Positions 38,577 to 48,316 of a stretch of 64,000 nt of DNA are shown one piece after another. The notes beneath the pieces were generated by a model, which saw only the letters and a list, made by a program, of their open reading frames with translations, had not been told where the DNA came from and did no database searches. This stretch comes from Acidimicrobiaceae bacterium (lineage in GTDB: Bacteria > Actinomycetota > Acidimicrobiia > Acidimicrobiales > RAAP-2). A program made the position numbers and the translations under genes. The stretch lies in contig PMOI01000005.1 in the NCBI GenBank assembly GCA_003162475.1, positions 1 to 64,000 of the forward strand. The letters are read 5' to 3'. The number at the start of each line of letters is the position of its first letter. Position 1 is the first letter of the stretch.

Positions 38577-38972
38577 ATGGCGGAGACTCCGGAATCGATG
38601 GAACATCTCGCACGTCGAGTGAAGGTCGCCTTGGAAACGGCGGACCTCGCCGCCTTCAGCGACATCCTCGACGCGAACGTGCGGTGGGGACCACCGGGCG
38701 ACACCTCACCGCCGTGTCAAAATCGAGCGCAGGTTCTCGCTTGGTACCAGCGTGGAAGGGCCTCTGGCGCCACCGCAACGGTTTCCGAGATCACCGTCGT
38801 GGGCGATCGATTGCTCGTCGGTCTCGTGGTGCGTGGCAACAAAGATCCTCGAGAACACGGTAATGAGGTGTTGCGCTGGCAACTGTTGACCGTGCGCGGC
38901 GGCCACGTGAGCGACATCGTCGGATTCGATCGTCGAGACGAGGCTGAGGCGTTCGCCGCGGAACCGAAATAG
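38577..38972 (+). CDS. NTF2-like (SnoaL fold) protein
   Basis: The 131-residue protein has the SnoaL-like cone-fold pattern: ARRVKVALETADLAAFSDIL then DANVRWGPPGDTSPPCQNRA and VLRWQLLTVRGGHVSDIVGF. Such proteins are small enzymes or binding folds. ATG at 38577 gives the natural domain start; the longer frame from 38466 adds an unconserved 37 residues. It follows the GGDEF-EAL gene by 135 bp. Ligand unknown. Confidence 0.7.
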   Translation: MAETPESMEHLARRVKVALETADLAAFSDILDANVRWGPPGDTSPPCQNRAQVLAWYQRGRASGATATVSEITVVGDRLLVGLVVRGNKDPREHGNEVLRWQLLTVRGGHVSDIVGFDRRDEAEAFAAEPK

Positions 38973-39286
38973 TCCCGACAATCTGCGAAGTTTCCATAGA
39001 TTTTGACGCGTTGAGGGATGGGCAATGACCCTCTAGGACGAACCCTGCGAACGGTAGAAAACCGTTCGAAACCACCGTGTCGCTTCGGCGAACTGACGGA
39101 CCCGTCGTGACAAAAAACTTGTGAAACTCCTGCTCAACGCGGTGAACAAAGTGTGTACAAATGCCAGGTTTTCGATCGAGCGCGTTTTAAAATGGGGTCT
39201 TGTTGACTGCTCGTTGAGAGTGATTTGATGACGACTCGAAAGACTCGTCAATATTTCTTAAAAGTTTTTCGTGCGGATGACACTAC
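38973..39286. other. Intergenic region with a hairpin
   Basis: No gene is visible in these 314 bases. A perfect 7-bp inverted repeat (GAACGGT-AGAAA-ACCGTTC) lies at 39049-39067; it has no T-run after it, so it is a weak terminator candidate for the preceding gene. The last 100 bases are A+T-rich (AAAATGGGG, TTCTTAAAAGTTTTT), fitting a promoter for the next gene, but I cannot place -35 and -10 boxes. Confidence 0.4.
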
Positions 39287-41710
39287 ATGTCGGGGGGTCG
39301 GAAGGTGCCAGTAGCCGAAGAAAGGCGCCATGGCGGTCGTTTTCGCTTCGAAAATGGCTCCCGCGTCAGCCCACCGCCTGGTTCTTCCACGGACGTCGTG
39401 GTGCCAACCACTGAATCCACACTCAGCGCGGCTGAGGTGCGTCGTCATCAAAGGTGGGTTTGGGCCGCCTATGCCATTCTGGGTCTTCTGCTGGTCACGT
39501 ATTTCATCTCACTACTGGTACGAAATTCAAACCAGGAGTGGGCCTGGCTTGATGGTTGGTCGGTAGCCGCCTTTGAGTTCGCGGCGTCACTGATTTGCAT
39601 CTACAAGGGTCTCGCGCGGCGACCCGGCCGAGCTATTCCCTTGATCCTCGGTTTCAGTCTGTTGTCCTGGTCGCTTGGTGACATCGTCCTCACCACCGAG
39701 TCCATCGGAGGGGCCAAGCCCCCAACGCCATCGGGCGCCGACGGCTTCTACCTGATGTTCTACCCCTTGGCCTACGTCGCTACCGTGATGATTCTCCAGC
39801 GTGGTCTCGGTCGTCTCGCCCGTCCGAACTGGCTCGACGGCGTCGTGGCCGGTTTGGGTGCCGCGACGTTCTGCGCGGCCTTCGCTTTTCACAGTATCCA
39901 AAACGCCACCGGCGGAAGCTCCATTGCGACTGCAGTCAACTTGGCCTATCCGGTCGGGGACCTCCTATTGCTCATTCTCGTCATCGGCGGCACGGTTCTG
40001 CTCTTGGGCGGCGCGTCGCGACAGTGGTACGTGCTCGCGACGGGACTCAGCGCCATCGTCGTTGGTGACACGTCCAATCTCTTTCAGTCGTCGGGAGTGG
40101 CGTCTCGCTTCGGGAGTACCGCGAACGCGATCGCCTGGCCGATAGCGATCTTTCTGATCTCGATGTCAGTGTGGTTTCCCACGCGGCACCTCAATCCGCT
40201 TCGACCCCAAAGGGTGTCCAGTTTCCTCTTTCCCGGTATCGCGGCGACCGGTGGGCTCGCCCTCTTGATCCTGGGGACCCTCAACACCATCAGTCGCGTC
40301 GCGCTGTGGCTGGCGGTAGCGACGCTGCTGACCGTCGGCGTTCGACTCGCGATATCGGCCCGAAGTCTTCGCATACTCACCGAAGAGCGCCATCGTCAGG
40401 CCCACACCGACGAACTCACGGGACTCGGTAATCGACGCCTGCTCTCCCAGGTGCTCGACCTCTTTTTCGCCGATCAAGATGGCTCGTTGGCCGACGCGCG
40501 CGAGCTGGCCTTTCTCTTCGTCGACCTCAACCACTTCAAGGAAATCAACGACTCCTTTGGCCATCCGGCGGGCGATGAACTCCTGCGCCAACTCGGGCCA
40601 CGGCTCACCAAGGCCGTGGGCAGTTCTGGCTCCGTGGTGCGTTTGGGCGGCGACGAACTCGCGGTTGTTCTCATGGACGCCGACGCCAACGACGCCGTCG
40701 TCGTCGCGCGCAGAATCATCGAAGGGATCGAGGAGCCTTTCACCTTGAACAAGATCAAAGCGACCGTCGGCGCCAGTATCGGCATCGCTTTAACACCGGC
40801 GAACGCCAACGACGGACCCGGTTTGATGTGGTGCGCGGACGTCGCGATGTACCGGGCCAAGCTTGGCAACACGCCCTTCGTGTTCTACGACCACGAACTC
40901 GACGGCGCACAGGACCAGCCGAACCTGCTCGACGAACTTCGCCTCGCCGTGAAGGATGGCGACCTCGTCCTTCACTATCAGCCCCAACTCGACTTGAAAA
41001 CGGGTGAGATCTTGGCCGTCGAGGCATTAGTGCGGTGGCCGCACCCCAAACTGGGGTTGGTTCCACCCGTTAAGTTCTTGCCCCTCGCCGAAGAGTCTGG
41101 TCTGATGTGGCCCCTGACCAAATGGGTACTGAACGAGGCGTTCACCCAGTGCGCGGCGTGGCGCGCCTCGGGGCGCTACCTCGCCGTCTCGGTCAACGTC
41201 GCAACGACCGACCTCTTGGAACATGGCTTTCTCGCGCTCATCAAGGAACTCCTCGAGCGCCACGACCTTCCGGGCTCGTCGGTGGTCATCGAGATCACCG
41301 AGACGACCATCATCACCGACTTCCTAAGGGCCCAGGCAGTGATCCTGCAGCTTCGTGACCTCGGCATCGTGGTGTCGATCGACGACTTCGGGGCCGGCTT
41401 CACGTCGCTCGCCTATCTGAGCAGCTTGGCCGTCGGAGAGCTAAAGCTCGACCGGACGTTCATCACCGCGCTCAGTGCCGATGGTAACGAGCGTGAAACG
41501 GAACTCGTGCGCGCGACCATCAACCTAGGACACAGCATGGGGCTGCGCGTGGTCGCCGAGGGGATTGAAGACGTGGAAACCCTCGACCTCCTCGGAGAAC
41601 TCGGGTGCGACATGGCGCAGGGCTACTACATCAGTCGACCGTCACCAGCGAACAAACTCTCCTTCAAGGCCACCGACATCAAGACCCTCGTGGCCCCGTC
41701 GAGCGATTGA
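39287..41710 (+). CDS. Membrane GGDEF-EAL cyclic-di-GMP protein
   Basis: The 807-residue protein has an N-terminal membrane region with about nine helices (WVWAAYAILGLLLVTYFISL through LWLAVATLLTVGVRLAISAR, residues 55-365), then GGDEF (TDELTGLGNRRLLSQVLDLF) and EAL. The GGDEF signature reads LGGDELAVVL, with Leu in place of the final Phe, so cyclase activity is doubtful; the EAL part (AVEALVRWPHP, EITETTIITD, IDDFGAGFTSLAYL) looks intact. The membrane part probably senses a signal. The ATG at 39287 is the start. Confidence 0.9.
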   Translation: MSGGRKVPVAEERRHGGRFRFENGSRVSPPPGSSTDVVVPTTESTLSAAEVRRHQRWVWAAYAILGLLLVTYFISLLVRNSNQEWAWLDGWSVAAFEFAASLICIYKGLARRPGRAIPLILGFSLLSWSLGDIVLTTESIGGAKPPTPSGADGFYLMFYPLAYVATVMILQRGLGRLARPNWLDGVVAGLGAATFCAAFAFHSIQNATGGSSIATAVNLAYPVGDLLLLILVIGGTVLLLGGASRQWYVLATGLSAIVVGDTSNLFQSSGVASRFGSTANAIAWPIAIFLISMSVWFPTRHLNPLRPQRVSSFLFPGIAATGGLALLILGTLNTISRVALWLAVATLLTVGVRLAISARSLRILTEERHRQAHTDELTGLGNRRLLSQVLDLFFADQDGSLADARELAFLFVDLNHFKEINDSFGHPAGDELLRQLGPRLTKAVGSSGSVVRLGGDELAVVLMDADANDAVVVARRIIEGIEEPFTLNKIKATVGASIGIALTPANANDGPGLMWCADVAMYRAKLGNTPFVFYDHELDGAQDQPNLLDELRLAVKDGDLVLHYQPQLDLKTGEILAVEALVRWPHPKLGLVPPVKFLPLAEESGLMWPLTKWVLNEAFTQCAAWRASGRYLAVSVNVATTDLLEHGFLALIKELLERHDLPGSSVVIEITETTIITDFLRAQAVILQLRDLGIVVSIDDFGAGFTSLAYLSSLAVGELKLDRTFITALSADGNERETELVRATINLGHSMGLRVVAEGIEDVETLDLLGELGCDMAQGYYISRPSPANKLSFKATDIKTLVAPSSD

Positions 41711-41978
41711 GTTCGTCTAACTAGCTGACACTCTCGCGAATGCCGTCCACGTTGAGCAGCCCAACTTCGAGATGTCTGCACGCAAGACTTTGAACAACAT
41801 CGTCACGTGTCTCGTTGACCTGAGTTTTGGACCCACGGGGATCGTTAAGCAAATCTCGACAGAACGTCGTCCTTTCGCGAACGTGAGGAAGTTTTCAACA
41901 GTTGACCGTCTCGAAGAAACATCCTTCCCGCAATTTTCGAACAAAATATCCCCAACAAGAACCAGGAAAATGCACAGA

Positions 41979-41994
41979 ACCAACCTAGGTTGGT
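41979..41994. promoter_or_regulatory. Perfect 16-bp palindrome before a small membrane gene
   Basis: ACCAACCTAGGTTGGT reads the same on both strands and ends six bases before the ATG at 42001. It could be an operator, or form an RNA hairpin that covers the ribosome-binding region of the next gene. Confidence 0.5.
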
Positions 41995-42000
41995 GTCGTA

Positions 42001-42324
42001 ATGAGAAGAATCTTCCTGATCCTCGCCCTAGCGACACTCTCGGCGGGCGTGTGGCTTCTGGTGCGAGCAGTCCCAGCTGACGCCACCTGCGGTTCCCTCA
42101 CCAGTCCCTTGTCCGGAACGGGCGCCGGCGCGAAATGCGCTAATTTACTGTCTTCCTACTTCACGGGTTACGCACTTATCGTCATCGCACTGATCACCGC
42201 CATGCTCGCCCTGATCTCGATGTCGAAGCACAAGCGCCGGCGCGTCGAGTACCAGCGCGAGATTCAACCCATCGCGCATCGGCGCATTCACGACGCCAAT
42301 GAGTCGCAACGTCGCGCCGCGTAA
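42001..42324 (+). CDS. Small membrane protein of unknown function
   Basis: The 107-residue protein has an N-terminal signal-like helix (RRIFLILALATLSAGVWLLV), an external loop with two cysteines (DATCGSLTSP, GAKCANLLS) and a second helix (YALIVIALITAMLALISM) followed by a basic cytoplasmic tail (KHKRRRVEYQ). No family recognised. A 290-bp gap upstream holds the palindrome above and no other gene. Confidence 0.65.
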   Translation: MRRIFLILALATLSAGVWLLVRAVPADATCGSLTSPLSGTGAGAKCANLLSSYFTGYALIVIALITAMLALISMSKHKRRRVEYQREIQPIAHRRIHDANESQRRAA

Positions 42325-42613
42325 ATCGGTTCTATTTACGAGCGGTACGTGGAGCGTGGGAGTTTCCCATGACCGGAGACGAATAAAGGCTGGGACAGCA
42401 CAGCCGTAATCTTTAAATCGGCCAAAACGAAGAAAACCCGACTGAACACCGCGCGAGTTTCCTAACGAGCGAGTTCGAGGAGCGAGTATCTCATCGTCGA
42501 GCAACGGCGATTGACACCGCTCTGGCCCCGGTCCAAGGTAACCCGGTGGCACGTCATGACGTAAGCAATTCTGTCGTTCAGAACCCCCCGAGGCGAGGAT
42601 CGAGCCGTCTAGT

Positions 42614-43195
42614 TCAGCCGCGTCGTGCTCGTATCGCGGGCACCCCGAGCGGTACCGCCGCCACGACCGCCGCCGCGAGACCGACGAACGCACCGAAGCC
42701 CCACCCGATGCCACTGAATCCGATGCCGCCTGGCTTGAAGACAAAGGCCAGCAGGGTCAGCACGAAGTTGATGGCGGTCGCGTAGAGCAACAACTGCTCT
42801 TCGGCCATTGGGAGTTTGAAGGGCATCTCGGCGTAACTGGCCTTGGAGACCAGGAAGACCAAGATGACGAGACAGAGAATGAAGACGAGATACATCCAGC
42901 CGTGCCAGAGTCCGTCGACGGACACCGATCCGATGCCGAAACTGTAGGTAAACCACGGAAGGAACAGCGAGATCAACAGCACCAACGTGGCGATAGCGGT
43001 AATCCGCTCGGGCTGGGACCACCTTTTCATGTGAAAGGCAAATGACGGCTTGCCGGTAGAGCCACTAGACGTTCGCGGCGAATACCCTGAGGGCGGTGGC
43101 GGAGCCGAAGCTTGAGCATTTGGTTGCTGTGCTGGCGGGTACCACTTCCCGTCGGCTGCTTGCCACCAGTCCGGTCCGTTCGAAACATCGCTCAC
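42614..43195 (-). CDS. Membrane protein with N-terminal WW-x-x-DGKWYPP motif
   Basis: The 193-residue protein starts MSDVSNGPDWWQAADGKWYP, a short tryptophan-rich motif (related to DUF2510) found at the N-terminus of many actinobacterial membrane proteins. A proline-rich linker is followed by four membrane helices (ITAIATLVLLISLFLPWFTY, WMYLVFILCLVILVFLV, LLLYATAINFVLTLLAFVF, GFGAFVGLAAAVVAAVPLGV). Function unknown. The 289 bases between this gene and the preceding one hold no visible gene. Confidence 0.75.
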   Translation of the reverse strand: MSDVSNGPDWWQAADGKWYPPAQQPNAQASAPPPPSGYSPRTSSGSTGKPSFAFHMKRWSQPERITAIATLVLLISLFLPWFTYSFGIGSVSVDGLWHGWMYLVFILCLVILVFLVSKASYAEMPFKLPMAEEQLLLYATAINFVLTLLAFVFKPGGIGFSGIGWGFGAFVGLAAAVVAAVPLGVPAIRARRG

Positions 43196-43533
43196 GTTGT
43201 CCCCCCTGTTTCGGTCCGGACTCTTAACTTCGTCCTTGATTTTTTGTCAGCATAGCGATATTCAAACCTCCGCGCTAGGAATCTCCAGTGTCGACGTTTC
43301 TTGGGGAAAATTGAGGTCTTCCGGGGTTTCAGTCGTACGGTCGGCGACGATGAAACGAAGTGCTCAGCGAGCGCGGGCACCTTTCGAGAACGACCGAGCA
43401 CGAACACAACTTCTCGTTCGATAGTGAGTGATTCATTGGATGGCCGCAACTCGACGAACCCTGCAGCGGGTCGATTTCCTCCTTCGGTTATCATGAAGCG
43501 AAGCAGGGGCTCGACGCGTAGAAGGCGGTCCCG
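43196..43533. other. Divergent intergenic region
   Basis: 338 bases between two divergent genes. Short open frames here read through low-complexity codons and have no family features, so I see no gene. It should hold promoters for both neighbours; I cannot assign them confidently. Confidence 0.5.
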
Positions 43534-44052
43534 GTGGCGACAGGCACGAAATTTCGACGTGGACTCGCCGCGGTCGCGATGTCGACGTCGCTGATGAGCT
43601 TTGGTGTTATCGGACTTGGCGCGAGTGGGGCCGAAGCCACGACAGCACCGAAAACCATCCCTCTTCAAAAAGGAAATCTGAAGTTTCACCTCTCGTGGGG
43701 CGCGAGCGCCGCCGGGGCTTCGCTCTCCGGCGCGTTGGGAAAATTTCGCATGAGTGGTCAAATCTCCCAACCAAATCCCAACGCAGCCAGTTACGTGCTG
43801 AAAGGACTTATCGACGGCCTCGCTCTGCACGTGGTGCTCGTCGAAGGCGTTAACGCCAGCGCGGTCACATTCACGGCGAAGGGTTCCGTTGGAAACCGGA
43901 CTTTGAACGCCACTGGTTCGATTCGAACGTCAACGGCGGGAACTTTTGTACTTACCTTTTCGGGGAAGATTGGCACCGCCAAGATATCGGGCAAGTTCCC
44001 ACTCTCCGCTTTCACGATCACGTCCGTGAGCGGCGTCGTCAAAGTCTCTTGA
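43534..44052 (+). CDS. Secreted protein of unknown function
   Basis: The 172-residue protein has a signal peptide (AVAMSTSLMSFGVIGLGASG, cleavage near AEATTA) and a mature part rich in serine, threonine, glycine and valine that alternates in beta-strand fashion (LKFHLSWGASAAGASLSGAL, GTFVLTFSGKIGTAKISGKF). It resembles small secreted beta-sandwich proteins but I recognise no family. The GTG at 43534 starts it. Confidence 0.6.
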   Translation: MATGTKFRRGLAAVAMSTSLMSFGVIGLGASGAEATTAPKTIPLQKGNLKFHLSWGASAAGASLSGALGKFRMSGQISQPNPNAASYVLKGLIDGLALHVVLVEGVNASAVTFTAKGSVGNRTLNATGSIRTSTAGTFVLTFSGKIGTAKISGKFPLSAFTITSVSGVVKVS

Positions 44053-44139
44053 GTTCATTTTGGCCCCGAAACGCCCCAATACGGACGTAGCGAAAAAAGA
44101 GGTTTCAATCACGAAACGAGTCGGAGTAGATTTTCCCTG

Positions 44140-45060
44140 ATGCGTTCTCACTATCACACCGCGATAAATCCAGATGACGACAACAACTCGCACGCCCTCA
44201 TGCTTCGAATGGTCGGTTTCAACAAACGCGTCTTGGAAGCCGGATGCGCCTCGGGACACGTCAGTGAGATGCTCAAAGCCCAAGGGTGCACCGTTGTCGG
44301 GATCGAGAACGATTCCACCGTTGTCGAGCCAGCGATGCAGTGGCTCGAGCGCGTCATCGTTCGAAATCTTGATGACGACGGTCTTTGGGATGAGTTAGAC
44401 GGCGAGTTCTTCGACGCCATCCTCTTTGGCGACGTTCTTGAACATCTGCACGATCCACTCGCCGCACTAACCCACTCGGTGAAGCATCTTCTTCCCGCCG
44501 GCACGGTCGTCATCTCCGTGCCGAATATCGCGCACGCCGACGTGAAGATCGCCTTGATGAAGGGTACGTTCCCGTACACTGAGAGCGGTCTACTCGACCA
44601 GACCCACATCTACTTCTTCACCAAGGACAGTTTGATCGACCTGGTTCGAAAAGCTGGATTGGTGGTCACCGAAGTGAATCGCGTCATCGTGCCCGTCTTT
44701 GGCACCGAGGTTGGAGCGCAGCGTGACGACGTCGACGACGAGGTCTTAGCGGCAGTACTGAGGGACCGCGAATCGGAGACGTATCAGTTCGTTATCAAGG
44801 CAGTTCGAGATGACGGGACGAGGGCGCTCGAGAAACTTTCCGACGACCTGGTAGAGCTCGTGGACAGACTCCACGACGAAGTAAAGCGCACTGAGTCCCT
44901 CGAGATACGGGTCGCGGAACTGGGGGCTAAGGCAACGGCTCTCGAAGCCCAACGTGACGTCGACGCACAGGATCTTGCGCGCTTACACCATCAGAACGAC
45001 GCGATCAAACGGCTCATACCCACGCCCGTACGAAACCTCTTTCGCAAGCGTTTTCAGTAG
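44140..45060 (+). CDS. SAM-dependent methyltransferase with C-terminal coiled coil
   Basis: The 306-residue protein has a class I methyltransferase core: RVLEAGCASGHVSEMLKAQG (motif I), FFDAILFGDVLEHLHDPLAA (motifs II/III) and VVISVPNIAHAD. The C-terminal 80 residues are a predicted coiled coil (VELVDRLHDEVKRTESLEIR through DLARLHHQNDAIKRL), as in methyltransferases associated with polysaccharide or glycan modification. Substrate unknown. ATG at 44140. Confidence 0.8.
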   Translation: MRSHYHTAINPDDDNNSHALMLRMVGFNKRVLEAGCASGHVSEMLKAQGCTVVGIENDSTVVEPAMQWLERVIVRNLDDDGLWDELDGEFFDAILFGDVLEHLHDPLAALTHSVKHLLPAGTVVISVPNIAHADVKIALMKGTFPYTESGLLDQTHIYFFTKDSLIDLVRKAGLVVTEVNRVIVPVFGTEVGAQRDDVDDEVLAAVLRDRESETYQFVIKAVRDDGTRALEKLSDDLVELVDRLHDEVKRTESLEIRVAELGAKATALEAQRDVDAQDLARLHHQNDAIKRLIPTPVRNLFRKRFQ

Positions 45061-45128
45061 CCCTCGGCGCCCTGCGGCAACGAAGGAACAGTCGGCGACG
45101 TTGTGACCTCCTCGAATTTGCGAGCGCA

Positions 45129-45521
45129 CTACGCGACAATGGCGAGGGTGACACAACAGGCCGCGAGTACGATCGCGAGGGGCAACATCAGGAACCGTTC
45201 CCAGCGACTCTGTGACGCACCGTTGGCGAGGGCACTCAGCGCGAAGACTGCGGCGAACACCCAGATTGCCAGGTGCACGGGCCATGATCTGCCCACCACG
45301 CCATAGAGGCCCGCTCTTGCGGTCACGACGTACAAAGCAGCGAAGAAGAGCAACGCGGATATCGCACTAGCGATACGCAACTTCGACGAGAGCACGACGT
45401 TCGCTCCACCGAAAGCGGCGGCGCCGAGGGGAAGCCCGACCGCTAAGAAGATCTGGAATATCGCTAGTCCCGTCACCACTAGCGCACCAATCAGCGCCAC
45501 CCAGTCAGCTAGAGAGTTCAT
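45129..45521 (-). CDS. Four-helix membrane protein of unknown function
   Basis: The 130-residue protein (ATG at 45521, preceded by GAGAGAG) has four membrane helices: WVALIGALVVTGLAIFQIFL, IASAISALLFFAALYVV, AIWVFAAVFALSALANGAS and RFLMLPLAIVLAACCVTLAI. No family recognised. It converges with the methyltransferase gene. Confidence 0.6.
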   Translation of the reverse strand: MNSLADWVALIGALVVTGLAIFQIFLAVGLPLGAAAFGGANVVLSSKLRIASAISALLFFAALYVVTARAGLYGVVGRSWPVHLAIWVFAAVFALSALANGASQSRWERFLMLPLAIVLAACCVTLAIVA

Positions 45522-45955
45522 ACTCTCTCTCTCATCACGCCCGACGAAGAGTGTCATCGATGGACCAACTCTCTCACACCTCATTCACAAAACTCTCTGG
45601 TGTCTCCTCACGGGGCTACACCAGGTGTGCTCGGACGACGGTTGCGCTGACTCACGAGGACCAGCGTCAACACTCCCAATTTGGGTGCGGCGACAATATG
45701 GTGAAAATGGCGGTCGCGCACGCAGTAGTGGGTCAAATCGACAGTCCTCACGACTACGTCTCGACGGGTCCTCATCATGAATTTTGCGGTCGTTCCAATG
45801 TGAAATCGTTCGCGTTGTTCCTTCCGATGCTGCCTACCGTTGTTTCGTTGAAAATCAAGAATTTGTATGCTCGAGCGCGGTTTCGTTCCTGTGAGAGAAT
45901 GCGGTGACGAGTCGTACGTCGCTCGTTGAACGAGATGGACGAAAGCGAGTGAGTC
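45522..45955. other. Divergent intergenic region, no gene seen
   Basis: 434 bases. A 118-codon plus-strand frame (45551-45907) has no ribosome-binding site, no family features and codon use unlike the neighbours, so I do not call it. The last 110 bases are relatively A+T-rich and probably hold the promoter of the following gene. Confidence 0.5.
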
Positions 45956-48091
45956 GTGAGCCAGATGAAAGAAGGTTCTCTTTCTTGGTCAGACTTGCTC
46001 GAAGCACTCCCGGACGGCACGGCCCTGCTCGACGAGCACGGGAAGATCTTCCACGTGAACGAAATGCTCACCACCCTCACTGGCTACTCGTCCCAGGAGC
46101 TCATTGGTCAGAACGTCACCATGCTCGTACCGCCTCGCCTCAAAGCCCGCGAGGACGAGGCCCGGCGCAAAGATGGACGCGACCCGAGCGACCGATTGTG
46201 GTCAAGCGATCAAGATCTGACGGTCTTGTGTCATGACGGTAGTGAACTACCCGTTGACTTTTCCCTCTCACCAATCACGTTCGAAGGTCGATCTTGGGCG
46301 GTCGCGTCCATCCGCGACAACAGCGCCACTAGAGCACTAGAACGCGCCCGTCGTGACGCCGAAACGCGTGCCGTAGAGATCGAGAAACTCGCCGCCGCGG
46401 CCACGGCACAGAGCGAGCAGCGTTTTCGCTTGGCCTTCGAGGACAACATGGCACCCATGGTCTTCACCAGCAAGAAGGGCCTGTTGTTCGCGGTCAACGA
46501 CGCTTTCTGCGAAATAGTCGGAAGGACGAGAGAGGAACTCCTCGGTTTCGACTCCAAGGTTTTTACTTTCCCAGACGACATAGGCGTCACCGAAGAGGTC
46601 TACCGTCGGATCACTTCAGGAGAGATCGACCGGATTCGCTACGTGAAGCGGTTCCAGCACAAGGACGGGCGGACGGTGGCGGCCGAGGTGTCGATGTCCC
46701 CCGCCCGCGATGAACAAGGAGAGACGCTGTACTTCGTCTCGTCCGTGCGCGACATCACCGAAGAGCGCGCCCTGACAGCACAGCTTTCACACCAGGCGCT
46801 GCACGATCCTCTCACGGGACTGGCGAACAGAGCACTCTTCGACGACCGGCTCGCCCAGGCGCACGCGAGAGTGGCTCGCCAAGGCGGGTTCGGCGCCGTA
46901 TTGATCCTGGACCTCGATGACTTCAAGACGGTGAACGACACGCACGGCCACCTCGTCGGCGACCAGTTGCTGATCGCGGTCTCACGCCGCTTCGAAGACG
47001 TGACTCGTGCTTCCGATACTCTCTGTCGATTCGGCGGAGACGAGTTTCTCTACTTGGCTGAAGGTCTGAATTCCCCCGAAGAAGCAGAAATCGTGGCCAA
47101 GCGCTTTCTTGCCACCCTCGTTGAGCCGTTCACGTTCGCGGGGGCAACGATCGATCAGCACGCGAGTCTTGGGGTCGTGGTCTGGGACAAGACGAGTAAG
47201 AGCACGACCGAAGTGGTTCAAAGTGCCGACGTCGCCCTCTACGAAGCCAAACGTGAAGGTAAGGGCCACTACGTGGTCTACAGCGCCGGCATGCACCAAC
47301 AGGCCGTCGGCCGGTTCACGCTCGCGCAAGAACTTGAACAGGCGCTCGCCGCAAGCGAACTGTCGATGAACTATCAGCCCATTATCAACCTCTCAACCAG
47401 GGACGTTGTGGGCTTTGAGGCCCTTATGCGCTGGCAACACCCTGATCAGGGTCTCATCTCCCCCAACGTCTTCATCCCACTCGCCGAAGAGAGTGATCTC
47501 ATTTTGGAACTCGGCTTCTTTGCGCTGAACGAAGCCGTGGCTCAAGCAAGCACGTGGAAAGCGGCCAACGGCCAAAGTAGTCAACCATTCGTCACCGTGA
47601 ACCTTTCGGCGCATCAGTTCCACGACCTCGGACTCGTGCCGATGATCGAGAGTGCTTTGCAGTCGAGTGGATTGGCGCCCGAGGACCTCGTCCTCGAGAT
47701 CACGGAGAGCGTGACACTGCACAACGTCGCCGAGACGATGAGTGTCATGGAGCGACTTATTCACCTCGGGATTGGCTTCGCCCTTGATGACTTCGGCACC
47801 GGATACTCCTCACTGTCGTATCTCGCGCTTCTGCGTCCGAGGATCATCAAGATCGATCAGTCCTTCGTAAGTCCCGCAAGTGAGAGCATCCGAAATGACA
47901 CACTGCTCGAAGCCATCGTCACCCTGGGCAACAAACTGAATATGACCATGATCGCCGAAGGGATAGAGACCAAGGCACAACTCGAACGTCTTCGCTTCCT
48001 CGGTTGCGAACTCGGCCAGGGCTTCTACTTCTCGGCCGCCGTGCCGGCAGAGGACGTTGCCGACATTCTCGCTGACGCGCCCTGGCGCTAG
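45956..48091 (+). CDS. PAS-PAS-GGDEF-EAL cyclic-di-GMP protein (paralogue of 36249)
   Basis: The 711-residue protein has PAS (about 10-135, DLLEALPDGTALLDEHGKIF), a second PAS (RFRLAFEDNMAPMVFTSKKG), GGDEF with intact FGGDEFLYL and EAL with GFEALMRWQHP, EITESVTLHN, DDFGTGYSSLSYL and AEGIETKAQLERL. Sequence is very similar to the protein at 36249 from the second PAS onward, while the first PAS differs, so the pair likely arose by duplication with sensor divergence. GTG at 45956 or ATG three codons later. Confidence 0.93.
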   Translation: MSQMKEGSLSWSDLLEALPDGTALLDEHGKIFHVNEMLTTLTGYSSQELIGQNVTMLVPPRLKAREDEARRKDGRDPSDRLWSSDQDLTVLCHDGSELPVDFSLSPITFEGRSWAVASIRDNSATRALERARRDAETRAVEIEKLAAAATAQSEQRFRLAFEDNMAPMVFTSKKGLLFAVNDAFCEIVGRTREELLGFDSKVFTFPDDIGVTEEVYRRITSGEIDRIRYVKRFQHKDGRTVAAEVSMSPARDEQGETLYFVSSVRDITEERALTAQLSHQALHDPLTGLANRALFDDRLAQAHARVARQGGFGAVLILDLDDFKTVNDTHGHLVGDQLLIAVSRRFEDVTRASDTLCRFGGDEFLYLAEGLNSPEEAEIVAKRFLATLVEPFTFAGATIDQHASLGVVVWDKTSKSTTEVVQSADVALYEAKREGKGHYVVYSAGMHQQAVGRFTLAQELEQALAASELSMNYQPIINLSTRDVVGFEALMRWQHPDQGLISPNVFIPLAEESDLILELGFFALNEAVAQASTWKAANGQSSQPFVTVNLSAHQFHDLGLVPMIESALQSSGLAPEDLVLEITESVTLHNVAETMSVMERLIHLGIGFALDDFGTGYSSLSYLALLRPRIIKIDQSFVSPASESIRNDTLLEAIVTLGNKLNMTMIAEGIETKAQLERLRFLGCELGQGFYFSAAVPAEDVADILADAPWR

Positions 48092-48316
48092 ACCGCACCG
48101 CCCGGCTCATTCGATTGCTAGCCAGCTTTTTGACGAGCGCACCAGGGTGGCGGAGAATTTAGATGGCGAAAACTCTAAAGATGGACGGCGTGTGTGAACT
48201 CGACGACCAGGCTCGTTGAACGTGACGGTCAAGAACCTTGGACCCTTATGCTGTACAGCACGAAACGCGCGATCCGTGAGATTTCTACTCCGACGCGGTT
48301 GTAAAGGAGAAAAATA

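Noticed and set aside
43192..43830. A 212-residue minus-strand frame crossing the divergent intergenic region
   Set aside because: It overlaps the start of the secreted-protein gene and lacks family features and a ribosome-binding site.
45551..45907. A 118-residue plus-strand frame before the second PAS-GGDEF-EAL gene
   Set aside because: No ribosome-binding site, no conserved pattern, and unlike neighbouring codon use.
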